This document shows positions 11,429 to 16,774 of a stretch of DNA of 16,774 nucleotides, piece after piece; positions within the stretch are counted from its first letter, which is position 1; every line of letters begins with the position of its first letter. Position numbers and translations under genes: made by a program. Source of the stretch: Actinomycetota bacterium (GTDB lineage Bacteria > Actinomycetota > Thermoleophilia > Gaiellales > Gaiellaceae); NCBI GenBank assembly GCA_013695295.1, contig JACDAS010000274.1, positions 1 to 16,774 on the forward strand, given 5' to 3'. The notes beneath the pieces were generated by a model. It made no database searches. It saw only the letters and a program-made list of their open reading frames with translations, and had not been told where the DNA came from.

Positions 11429-12358
11429 GTGGCCCTGCTCGACCGAGCCATCGTCCGGATGCTGCCCGTCGTGCCGAGGCCGGTCGTGCGGAAGCTGTCC
11501 GAGCGATACATCGCCGGGCCGGAGCTCGCCGATGCCTGCCGGGTGATCAAGCGAGAGAACGCGGCAGGCAGCCACGCCACGGTCGACGTCCTCGGCGAGT
11601 CCGTCGATGACGAGGTCGAAGCCCGGGCCTTCGTCGAGGCATACCTGCGCGTCCTGCGGGCGATCGAGCGCGAGGGCCTCGACTCGAACGTGAGCATCAA
11701 GCCGACGGCCTTCGGACTCGGGCTCGGCTACGAGGTCTGCCGCGCCAACCTCGAGGAGGTGATCGCGGACGCCGCCTCTAGAGGCAACTTCGTCCGGATC
11801 GAGATGGAGGACTCGAGTTGCACCGACGAGACGCTGGCCCTCTACCGGGAGCTGCGGGGGGCCGGGCACGAGAACATCGGCGTCGTCCTGCAGGCCTACC
11901 TTCGGCGCACGCCCGCCGACATCCGCGCGCTGGCCGACCTCCGGCCGAATGTCCGGCTGGTCAAGGGCATCTACGTCGAGCCGCCCTCGCTCGCCTACCG
12001 GGGCTTCGACGAGATCCGGGCGAGCTTCGTCGCCTGCCTCGAGGCGCTGCTCACGGCCGGTGCCTACGTGGGCGTCGCCACCCACGACGAGTGGCTCGTC
12101 GACGAGGCCTGCCGGTTGCTGGTGAATCGCCCGCGCGAGGAGTACGAGTTCCAGATGCTGCTCGGCGTGCGCCGGGAGCTCGGGGCGCGGATCGCCGCCG
12201 ACGGGCACCGCCTCCGCATCTACGTGCCCTTCGGCGAGCGCTGGTACGAGTACTCGCTGCGGCGCCTGCAGGAGAACCCGAAGATCGCCGGCTACATCGC
12301 GGCGGACACCTTCGGACGCCTCCTGCACCCCCTGAACGGTCGCGGTCGCAAGGCCTGA
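11429..12358 (+). CDS. Proline dehydrogenase (monofunctional)
   Basis: The product is 309 residues, the size of single-domain bacterial PRODH. This FAD enzyme oxidises L-proline to pyrroline-5-carboxylate and passes electrons to quinone at the membrane. Motifs along the TIM barrel: 'SNVSIKPTAFGLGLG' (86-100) with K91, 'FVRIEMEDSSCTDETL' (121-136), 'GVVLQAYLRRTPADI' (151-165), 'NVRLVKGIYVEP' (174-185; usually LVKGAY), 'VGVATHDE' (214-221), and the substrate-binding 'YVPFGERWYEYSLRRLQENP' (265-284) with Y275, R278 and R279. The GTG start is chosen because it follows a -10 box and lies about 25 residues before conserved sequence. No P5C dehydrogenase gene is in view. The gene converges on fabL with 9 bases between stops and no terminator hairpin visible. 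The symbol could be putA-like/pruA-linked or fadM, so it is left blank. Confidence 0.93.
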   Translation: MALLDRAIVRMLPVVPRPVVRKLSERYIAGPELADACRVIKRENAAGSHATVDVLGESVDDEVEARAFVEAYLRVLRAIEREGLDSNVSIKPTAFGLGLGYEVCRANLEEVIADAASRGNFVRIEMEDSSCTDETLALYRELRGAGHENIGVVLQAYLRRTPADIRALADLRPNVRLVKGIYVEPPSLAYRGFDEIRASFVACLEALLTAGAYVGVATHDEWLVDEACRLLVNRPREEYEFQMLLGVRRELGARIAADGHRLRIYVPFGERWYEYSLRRLQENPKIAGYIAADTFGRLLHPLNGRGRKA

Positions 12359-12367
12359 CCCGCGCCC

Positions 12368-13105
12368 TCACGCCGGCAGCGAGAACCCTCCGTCCACCAC
12401 CAGCGTCTGCCCGCGGATCATCTCGGCGTCCGGCGAGCAGAGGAAGCTGACAGCGGCCGCGACGTCTCGAGGCTCGACGAGCCGGCCCGCCGGAGTCCGG
12501 CTCCGACCGGCCTCGAGCATCTCCGCCCGGTTCGGGAAGTGCGCGAGCGCGCCGGTCTCGACGACCCCCGCCGAGACGGCGTTGACCCGGATCCCGAGCG
12601 GCGCCAGCTCGACGGCGAGGTAGCGGACGACCGCCTCGAGCGCAGCCTTGGACGTCCCGACGAGCACGTAGTTGTCCAGCACGCGCGTCGAGCCGAGGCT
12701 CGAGATCGCGACGATCGAGGAGCCGGGCCGCATCGAGGGGACCGCGGCGCGCGTGAGCGAGAGGAGCGCGCGGGCATTGGCGCCGAGTGTCCAGTCCCAG
12801 TGTTTGTCCTCCGTCTCCAACGCGGGCCGGATCACGCCTGTCGCTGCGCTGTGGACGAGCACGTCGAGCGGGCCGAGAGCCGCCACCTCGCGGGCCACCC
12901 GCTCGGAGGCCACGTTCCCGCGGAGGAGCACCGGCTCGGTGCCGAGTGCCTTGAGCTCCGCCGCAGCTTGCTCGGCCGCTGCGTCGCCGCGCAGGTAGCC
13001 GATCACGACGCGGGCGGCCCCGAGCTCGGCGAAGCGGAGCGCGATCGCCTTGCCGATGCCGCGAGACCCCCCGGTCACGAGGACCGAGGCGTGCTCGAAG
13101 CTCAT
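12368..13105 (-). CDS. fabL: Enoyl-[acyl-carrier-protein] reductase, FabL type
   Basis: The product is a 245-residue SDR protein. NADP-binding 'VTGGSRGIGKAIALRFAELG' (10-29). What separates it from ordinary SDRs is the active site: 'SSLGSTRVLDNYVLVGTSKA' (135-154) has Tyr146 and Lys153 spaced Y-x6-K as in enoyl reductases, not Y-x3-K. Other FabL-like blocks from memory of the Bacillus protein are 'GVIRPALETEDKHWDWTLGA' (90-109), 'ETGALAHFPNRAEMLE' (183-198), 'RTPAGRLVE' (203-211) and 'DAEMIRGQTLVVDGG' (226-240). The enzyme reduces trans-2-enoyl-ACP with NADPH in the last step of each fatty-acid elongation cycle, in the cytosol; FabL enzymes are less triclosan-sensitive than FabI. The start ATG (13103-13105) overlaps the preceding stop by 4 bases (ATGA), which settles it over an upstream in-frame ATG at 13156. 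Substrate assignment rests on motif similarity only. Confidence 0.85.
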   Translation of the reverse strand: MSFEHASVLVTGGSRGIGKAIALRFAELGAARVVIGYLRGDAAAEQAAAELKALGTEPVLLRGNVASERVAREVAALGPLDVLVHSAATGVIRPALETEDKHWDWTLGANARALLSLTRAAVPSMRPGSSIVAISSLGSTRVLDNYVLVGTSKAALEAVVRYLAVELAPLGIRVNAVSAGVVETGALAHFPNRAEMLEAGRSRTPAGRLVEPRDVAAAVSFLCSPDAEMIRGQTLVVDGGFSLPA

Positions 13106-13377
13106 CGCCGCGGCAGCGGCTCGTCGGCGGGAGCCGAGCTTGGAAGCTCGCCCCACCCGGGACGGTCGCGGTGGGCCCGGCCGCCATCGTGCGCCTTCGA
13201 AGACGCGTGCCCCAGCGCGTCGAGCAGCTGCAGCTTCTCGTCGGCATAGGCCCGGACCGGGTGTCCGGCTGAAAGCGCGGAGACGAGCTCGCGGACACGG
13301 GCCCGGAGCTGGTAGGCGAAGTGAGGCGTGGCGGGCCCGACGAGGGCATCGATGTCGTCGCGGGTCGGCTCGCGCAT
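13102..13377 (-). CDS. Unrecognised small protein translationally coupled to fabL (91 aa)
   Basis: No family is recognised. The N-terminal two thirds form helices: 'REPTRDDIDALVGPATPHFA' (2-21), 'YQLRARVRELVSALSAGHPV' (22-41), 'RAYADEKLQLLDALGHASSK' (42-61). The last 30 residues are polar, Pro/Arg/Gly-rich and probably disordered. There is no signal peptide or membrane segment. The ATG (13375-13377) follows a TAGGGT -10 by 6 bases, and the stop overlaps the fabL ATG, so this is the promoter-proximal gene of a two-gene operon whose product is made in step with FabL. Partnership with fatty-acid enzymes or regulation is inference from coupling alone. The frame is real: promoter, overlap and codon bias all agree. 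Confidence 0.78.
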   Translation of the reverse strand: MREPTRDDIDALVGPATPHFAYQLRARVRELVSALSAGHPVRAYADEKLQLLDALGHASSKAHDGGRAHRDRPGWGELPSSAPADEPLPRR

Positions 13378-13383
13378 GTCCGA

Positions 13384-13389
13384 ACCCTA
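13384..13389 (-). promoter_or_regulatory. -10 box (TAGGGT) of the 91-aa/fabL operon
   Basis: Minus-strand TAGGGT lies exactly 6 bases before the ATG at 13377. The left arm of the long inverted repeat begins 8 bases further upstream on that strand, covering the -35 region. Confidence 0.55.
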
Positions 13390-13397
13390 AATCACGC

Positions 13398-13560
13398 GAT
13401 GGTTGATCGGAAACTCACGTACCGGCAGGGATGGCCCAGACCAAGCAGGGCGACAGGGCCGGAGGTGGCGCGTAGCATCGCTACGTGCCGCGTTCGGACG
13501 TGGCGTCCGGCGCCGCGTCTGGGCCACCAGCTGCGCTGCGTGAGTTTCCGATCAACCATC
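13398..13560. repeat. 163-bp element bounded by a perfect 22-bp inverted repeat, with nested hairpins
   Basis: Arms 13398-13419 and 13539-13560 are exact reverse complements over 22 bases; the outer part of each reads GATGGTTGATCGG toward the centre. Inside, 13432-13441 (TGGCCCAGAC) pairs perfectly with 13517-13526 after symmetric 12-base gaps, so the two 44-base halves match at about 36 positions. Two further hairpins lie within: 13467-13476 with 13480-13489 (10 bp including one G-T, loop ATC) and 13495-13500 with 13504-13509 (loop TGG). No convincing gene and no obvious flanking direct repeat is seen. It fills the space between the divergent fabL-operon and EamA promoters. It could be a MITE-like element, a paired operator or a structured RNA. 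The arms are clearly richer in A and T than the surroundings. Confidence 0.9.
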
Positions 13561-13563
13561 TAC

Positions 13564-13569
13564 TAGTGT
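13564..13569 (+). promoter_or_regulatory. -10 box (TAGTGT) of the EamA transporter gene
   Basis: TAGTGT lies 6 bases before the GTG at 13576 and 3 bases after the right arm of the inverted repeat. The arm therefore covers the spacer and -35 region of this promoter. Confidence 0.5.
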
Positions 13570-13575
13570 CGACAG

Positions 13576-14478
13576 GTGCGCTGGCGCCCCACGGCGGTCG
13601 ACGTGATGCTCGTCGTGACGGTCGTCGTCTGGGCGTTCAACATCACGGTGACGAAGTACGTCCTGACGCACGGGTTCCGCCCGCTGGCGTACGCGTCCGT
13701 CCGCTACGTGGCTGCCGCGGTGCTGTTCGCGGCGCTGACGCTCGCGCTCGAGCGCACGCTCGCCGTCGGTGGGCGCAGGAGCCTCGGCCTGCTCGGCGCG
13801 GCGACCGTGTTCGTCTTCCTGAACCAGCTCGCTTTCGTCTACGCGCTGAAGCTGACCACGGCGACGACGGTCGCGCTGATCCTCGGCACGACGCCGATCT
13901 TCACCGCGCTCTTCTCGTCTGCGGTCGGACTGGAGCGCCTCTCGCGGCGGTTCTGGGCGGCCGCGCTGATCACCTTCGGGGGCGTGGCCCTGATCGCGTT
14001 CGGAAGCGGCGGCACGCTCTCGGCCGACCTGGCCGGCGACCTGCTCGCGGTCGGGCTCGCGGCCACCTGGGCGCTGTACTCCGTCTCGATCGCGCCACTG
14101 ATGCGACGGTACTCGCCCTACCGGATCAGCGCCGTCGTGCTGCTGGCGATGTCGATTCCGCTCGTGGTGACGAGCAGCGGCCAGCTGGCGAAGCAGGACT
14201 ACGGCGGCATCGGCTCACTCGTGTGGCTCGGCCTCGGGTTCGCGATCGTCGGGCCGCTGGTGCTGACGAACGTGCTCTGGTTCAAGGCGATCGACCGGGT
14301 CGGGCCCTCGCGGGCCACGCTGTTCGCGAACCTGCAGCCGTTCGTCGCCGCTCTCTTCGCCTTCGTGCTCCTGTCCGAGGAGATAACCAGCCTGCAGATC
14401 GCAGGCGGCGTGGCGATCGGGGCGGGCATCGTCCTCGACCGCAGGCACCCGGCGTCCGCGCCGCCGGGTGCCGAGTAG
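13576..14478 (+). CDS. EamA/DMT-superfamily transporter
   Basis: This is a 300-residue inner-membrane protein with about ten hydrophobic helices in two EamA repeats. Repeat 1 starts at 'LVVTVVVWAFNITVTKYVLT', with the typical W-x-x-N/S-x-x-x-x-K after helix 1, and continues 'FRPLAYASVRYVAAAVLFAA', then 'LALKLTTATTVALI'-like sequence (about 90-105; exact residues 'YALKLTTATTVALILGTTPI'). Repeat 2 starts near 'DLLAVGLAATWALYSVSIAP' and ends in 'LFANLQPFVAALFAFVLLSE', with 'EITSLQIAGGVAIGAGIVL' after it. Members export amino acids, metabolites or drugs; the substrate cannot be read from sequence. The GTG start follows a -10 box by 6 bases. The TAG stop is itself the first half of the next gene's -10 hexamer. 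It is divergent from the fabL operon across the inverted-repeat element. Confidence 0.92.
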   Translation: MRWRPTAVDVMLVVTVVVWAFNITVTKYVLTHGFRPLAYASVRYVAAAVLFAALTLALERTLAVGGRRSLGLLGAATVFVFLNQLAFVYALKLTTATTVALILGTTPIFTALFSSAVGLERLSRRFWAAALITFGGVALIAFGSGGTLSADLAGDLLAVGLAATWALYSVSIAPLMRRYSPYRISAVVLLAMSIPLVVTSSGQLAKQDYGGIGSLVWLGLGFAIVGPLVLTNVLWFKAIDRVGPSRATLFANLQPFVAALFAFVLLSEEITSLQIAGGVAIGAGIVLDRRHPASAPPGAE

Positions 14479-14481
14479 GGT
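14476..14481 (+). promoter_or_regulatory. -10 box (TAGGGT) of the MFS gene, overlapping the EamA stop
   Basis: TAGGGT begins with the EamA stop codon TAG (14476-14478) and lies 7 bases before the MFS ATG at 14489. The same hexamer serves the 91-aa/fabL operon. Confidence 0.45.
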
Positions 14482-14488
14482 GAGCTCG

Positions 14489-16015
14489 ATGGGTTCGCTG
14501 GCGGGCTGGCGGGCGCGGCTTGCCCACAAGCCTCCGGGCTACCGGTACACGATCGGCCGGATCCTCGCCATCTACGCCGGCCTGATGGTGACGCTGATGC
14601 TGGCCACCCTCGACCAGACGATCATCGCGACCGCGCTACCGACGATCGTCTCCGACCTCGGCGGTCTGACGAGCTACACGTGGGTGATCACGGCGTACCT
14701 GCTGACGACGACTGTGACCGTGCCGCTCTACGGCAAGCTCGGCGACATCTACGGCAGGCGGCGGCTGTTCATCGCCTCGATCGCGATCTTCCTCGTCGGG
14801 TCGGTGCTCTGCGGCGTCGCGCAGAACATGATCCAGCTCGTCGTCTTCCGCGGGATCCAGGGCCTCGGCGCCGGGGGAATCTTCCCGCTCGCGCTGGCCA
14901 CGGTTGCGACGATCGTGCCGCCGCGCGACCGGGGCCGCTACCAGGGTCTGATCGGCTCGAGCTTCGCGGCCGCATCGATTCTGGGCCCGACGCTCGGCGG
15001 CTTCATCGTCGACACCGCGAGCTGGCGTTGGATCTTCTACGTCAACGTCCCGGTCGGGGGCCTCGCGCTGGTCGTGATCTGGCTCACCATGCCCCGCGAG
15101 GCCGAATCGGTACGGCGGTCGGTCGACTACCTCGGCGCAGCCCTCCTCGGAGCGGGCACCGCGGCCCTGATGCTCGGCCTCGTCTGGGGCGGTCGGGAGT
15201 ACCCGTGGGTCTCCGCGCCCGTCCTCGGCTCGCTGGCGGGGGCGGCTGTGCTGCTCTCGCTCTTCGCCGTGGTCGAGCTCCGCGTTCCGGAGACGATCCT
15301 CCCGTTCGACCTGCTCCGCCGCCGGACGGTCGCAGGCGGCGTCGCTGCGATCACGCTCGTGGGTATGGCGATGCTCGGCACGATCGCCTTCGTGCCCCTC
15401 TTCGTCCAGGCGGTGATCGGCACCTCGGCGACCGCGTCCGGGGTCGTCCTGACGCCTTTCATGCTCGCGGCCGTGCTGGCGAGCGTGCTCTCCGGTCAGT
15501 GGATCTCCCGCAGCGGGCGCTACAAGCCGAACGCGATCCTCGGGCCGGTCGTGCTCGGCGCCGCCCTCTTCGGGCTCTCGCGCCTGGACGAGACCGCGAC
15601 GCGGGCCGACGTTGCGCTCTACGCGGTGGTCGCCGGCGCCGGACTGGGTCTGATGATGCAGACGTTTGTCCTCGCGGTGCAGAACGCGGTGCCGGTCTCC
15701 CGGGTGGGCTCGGCCACAGCGCTCGTGCAGTTCGCACGCTCGATCGGCGGCACGCTCGGAATCACGATCATGGGCGTCATCGTCAGCCAGGGCCTACCGG
15801 CCGGAACCGGCAGCCGGGCCCCCGGCGTCGACCGGCTGCCGCCCGGGCTTCGCGCCGAGCTCGCCGACGCGATGCAGCCTGCCTTCCTCGCCTCGGCCTG
15901 CATCTGCGTCGTGGCGCTCCTCGTCGTTGTCTTCGTGATGCGCGAGCTGCCGCTCCGGCGGGACTTCGAGGAGCCGGTGCTGGAGCCCGTGCCGTTAACA
16001 TCCGGCCCGAGGTGA
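14489..16015 (+). CDS. DHA2-family (14-TM) MFS drug/proton antiporter
   Basis: The product is a 508-residue inner-membrane protein. 'LMLATLDQTIIATALPTIVS' (TM1) carries the DHA2 motif D1 (L-D-x-T-I/V-V-N/A-x-A-L-P). Motif A is 'GKLGDIYGRRRLFIASI' between TM2 and TM3, motif B is 'VVFRGIQGLGAGGIFPLALA' with Arg in TM4, and motif C is 'SILGPTLGGFIVD' in TM5, the mark of proton-driven antiporters. A large extracytoplasmic loop with 'GSRAPGVDRLPPGLRAELAD' precedes the last helix. Length and 14 segments fit EmrB/QacA-type exporters. I chose the ATG at 14489, 7 bases after TAGGGT. The same frame can also start at GTG 14468 (inside EamA) or GTG 14480, so the N-terminus is uncertain by a few residues. 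The stop overlaps the HPPD start by 4 bases. Substrate is unknown. Confidence 0.93.
   Translation: MGSLAGWRARLAHKPPGYRYTIGRILAIYAGLMVTLMLATLDQTIIATALPTIVSDLGGLTSYTWVITAYLLTTTVTVPLYGKLGDIYGRRRLFIASIAIFLVGSVLCGVAQNMIQLVVFRGIQGLGAGGIFPLALATVATIVPPRDRGRYQGLIGSSFAAASILGPTLGGFIVDTASWRWIFYVNVPVGGLALVVIWLTMPREAESVRRSVDYLGAALLGAGTAALMLGLVWGGREYPWVSAPVLGSLAGAAVLLSLFAVVELRVPETILPFDLLRRRTVAGGVAAITLVGMAMLGTIAFVPLFVQAVIGTSATASGVVLTPFMLAAVLASVLSGQWISRSGRYKPNAILGPVVLGAALFGLSRLDETATRADVALYAVVAGAGLGLMMQTFVLAVQNAVPVSRVGSATALVQFARSIGGTLGITIMGVIVSQGLPAGTGSRAPGVDRLPPGLRAELADAMQPAFLASACICVVALLVVVFVMRELPLRRDFEEPVLEPVPLTSGPR
15996..16001 (+). promoter_or_regulatory. -10 candidate (TAACAT) for HPPD inside the MFS 3' end
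   Basis: TAACAT lies 10 bases before the GTG at 16012, the same spacing as TAGAAT before proline dehydrogenase. It would let HPPD be expressed apart from the exporter although the two genes overlap. Confidence 0.4.
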
Positions 16016-16774
16016 CCGATTTCATGCCGATCGACGGGTGGGACCACCTCGAGCTCTACGTCGGCAACGCCAAGCAGTCGGCCTACTTCTACGAGCACGC
16101 GTTCGGGTTCATGCGCACCGCGTACGCGGGTCCCGAGACCGGGGTGCGAGACCGCGCCTCCTACGTCCTCGAGCAGGGCGACATCCGGCTCGTGCTGACG
16201 AGCGGGCTGGTGGCGGACAGCGAGGTCACACGGTTTGCCTGCGCGCACGGCGACGGGGTCAAGGACGTTGCGCTGGGCGTTCCCGACGCGGCGGAGGCCT
16301 ACGGGCAGGCCGTCGAGCGAGGCGCCGCGGGCGTCGCCGAGCCGCACTGGGTCGAGGACGAGCACGGCCGGGTCGAGCTGGCCTCGATCGGCACCTACGG
16401 CGAGAACGTCCACACCTTCGTCAACCGGTCGGCGTATGGGGGCATTTACCTCCCTGGCTACCGCTCGGAGTCCGGGAACGGGGCCTCCCCGGCGGGCCGC
16501 GGGATCGGCCTGCGCTCGATCGACCACGTCGTGGGCAACGTCGAACTGGGCGAGATGGACCGCTGGGTGAGCTACTACGAGCAGGTGCTCGGCTTCACCG
16601 AGCTGATCCACTTCTCGGACGAGGCGATCTCCACCGAGTACTCGGCGCTGATGTCGAAGGTGATGACGGACGGCGAGGGGAAGATCAAGTTCCCGATCAA
16701 CGAGCCGGCCGAGGGCAAGCGGAAGAGTCAGATCGAGGAGTACCTCGAGTACTACGGCGGCGCGGGCGTCCAGC
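16012..16774 (+). CDS. hpd: 4-hydroxyphenylpyruvate dioxygenase, C-terminus cut by window edge
   Basis: 254 codons are visible of a protein normally 350-400 residues long. HPPD converts 4-hydroxyphenylpyruvate to homogentisate using Fe(II) and O2 in tyrosine catabolism. The N-terminal vicinal-oxygen-chelate domain begins 'GWDHLELYVGNAKQSAYFYE' (9-28). The catalytic domain begins 'RSIDHVVGNVELGEMDRWVS' (168-187) with the first iron ligand H172, followed by 'YYEQVLGFTELIHFSDEAIS' and 'KFPINEPAEGKRKSQIEEYL' (226-245). The window ends in 'YYGGAGVQ' plus a single C, exactly before the codon expected to be the second iron ligand (Q-H-I/L-A). The start is either GTG 16012, overlapping the MFS stop (GTGA), or the in-frame ATG 16024; I favour GTG because of the coupling and the TAACAT ahead. 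The third ligand (Glu) and C-terminal helix lie outside. Confidence 0.94.
   Translation, partial: MTDFMPIDGWDHLELYVGNAKQSAYFYEHAFGFMRTAYAGPETGVRDRASYVLEQGDIRLVLTSGLVADSEVTRFACAHGDGVKDVALGVPDAAEAYGQAVERGAAGVAEPHWVEDEHGRVELASIGTYGENVHTFVNRSAYGGIYLPGYRSESGNGASPAGRGIGLRSIDHVVGNVELGEMDRWVSYYEQVLGFTELIHFSDEAISTEYSALMSKVMTDGEGKIKFPINEPAEGKRKSQIEEYLEYYGGAGVQ

Noticed and set aside
10456..11700. Upstream extension of the menG-like frame to 11700
   Set aside because: It runs antisense through three plus-strand genes; the methyltransferase fold begins after the ATG at 10455, next to a -10 box.
13398..13560. Insertion sequence with target-site duplication
   Set aside because: No transposase fits in 163 bp and I find no matching direct repeat at the two ends, so it is described only as an inverted-repeat element.
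13485..14483. Plus-strand frame across the inverted repeat and EamA gene
   Set aside because: It is the shifted frame of the EamA gene; translation is Arg/Gly-rich without membrane segments.
1..16774. CRISPR arrays, tRNA, rRNA, phage or toxin-antitoxin modules
   Set aside because: No regularly spaced direct repeats, no cloverleaf with a T-arm signature and no recognisable integrase, capsid or toxin genes were found.

Overview
The window is GC-rich chromosomal DNA (roughly 70 % G+C by eye), densely packed on both strands. GTG starts, 4-base start/stop overlaps and -10-like hexamers placed directly in front of start codons are frequent. Gene content (PimA-like GT4 glycosyltransferase, MenG-type methyltransferase, XseA/XseB, PadR, DHA2-type MFS exporter, monofunctional proline dehydrogenase, HPPD) fits a high-GC actinobacterium. 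A deep-branching lineage such as Thermoleophilia (Gaiellales/Solirubrobacterales) is my guess, made without any database search. I see no rRNA, tRNA, CRISPR, transposase, phage or plasmid genes.

Layout. (1) 1-620, minus: the N-terminus of a MalT/LuxR-type ATP-binding regulator runs off the left edge. A free-standing LuxR/GerE HTH gene lies upstream of it, with a 14-bp hairpin between them. (2) 681-2391: an adenosine-deaminase-family gene (minus) diverges from a PadR repressor gene (plus). The PadR gene is coupled to a 62-residue coiled-coil protein and the pair ends in a 12-bp terminator hairpin. (3) 2402-5623, plus: GT4 glycosyltransferase, flippase-like membrane protein and a shortened glycerate kinase. 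(4) 5594-10455, minus: a lone cyclic-nucleotide-binding domain, xseB-xseA, a 64-residue helical protein, a long coiled-coil protein, a UbiA-like membrane protein and a menG-like methyltransferase. (5) 10480-12358, plus: two unrecognised small proteins, then proline dehydrogenase. (6) 12368-13377, minus: a 91-residue protein coupled to an enoyl-ACP reductase of the FabL type. (7) 13398-13560: a 163-bp gene-free element bounded by a perfect 22-bp inverted repeat. (8) 13576-16774, plus: EamA transporter, 14-TM MFS exporter and HPPD, cut by the right edge just before its second iron ligand.

How the genes relate. The menG-like gene and the UbiA-like gene, 1 base apart, suggest quinone or prenyl-lipid chemistry. 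The GT4 and flippase pair suggests an envelope lipid or glycan. Proline dehydrogenase and HPPD are amino-acid catabolic. FabL is the last step of fatty-acid elongation.

The most notable signals are not genes. First, 11 of 23 starts (12 with one imperfect case) have TAnnnT 6-10 bases before the start codon, while several operon-internal genes have start/stop overlaps or a strong Shine-Dalgarno; this points to widespread leaderless or near-leaderless transcription. Second, two opposed -10 boxes share bases at 10464-10473, which makes a compact bidirectional promoter. Third, the inverted-repeat element at 13398-13560 lies exactly between two divergent promoters. No complete new multi-gene system is evident.
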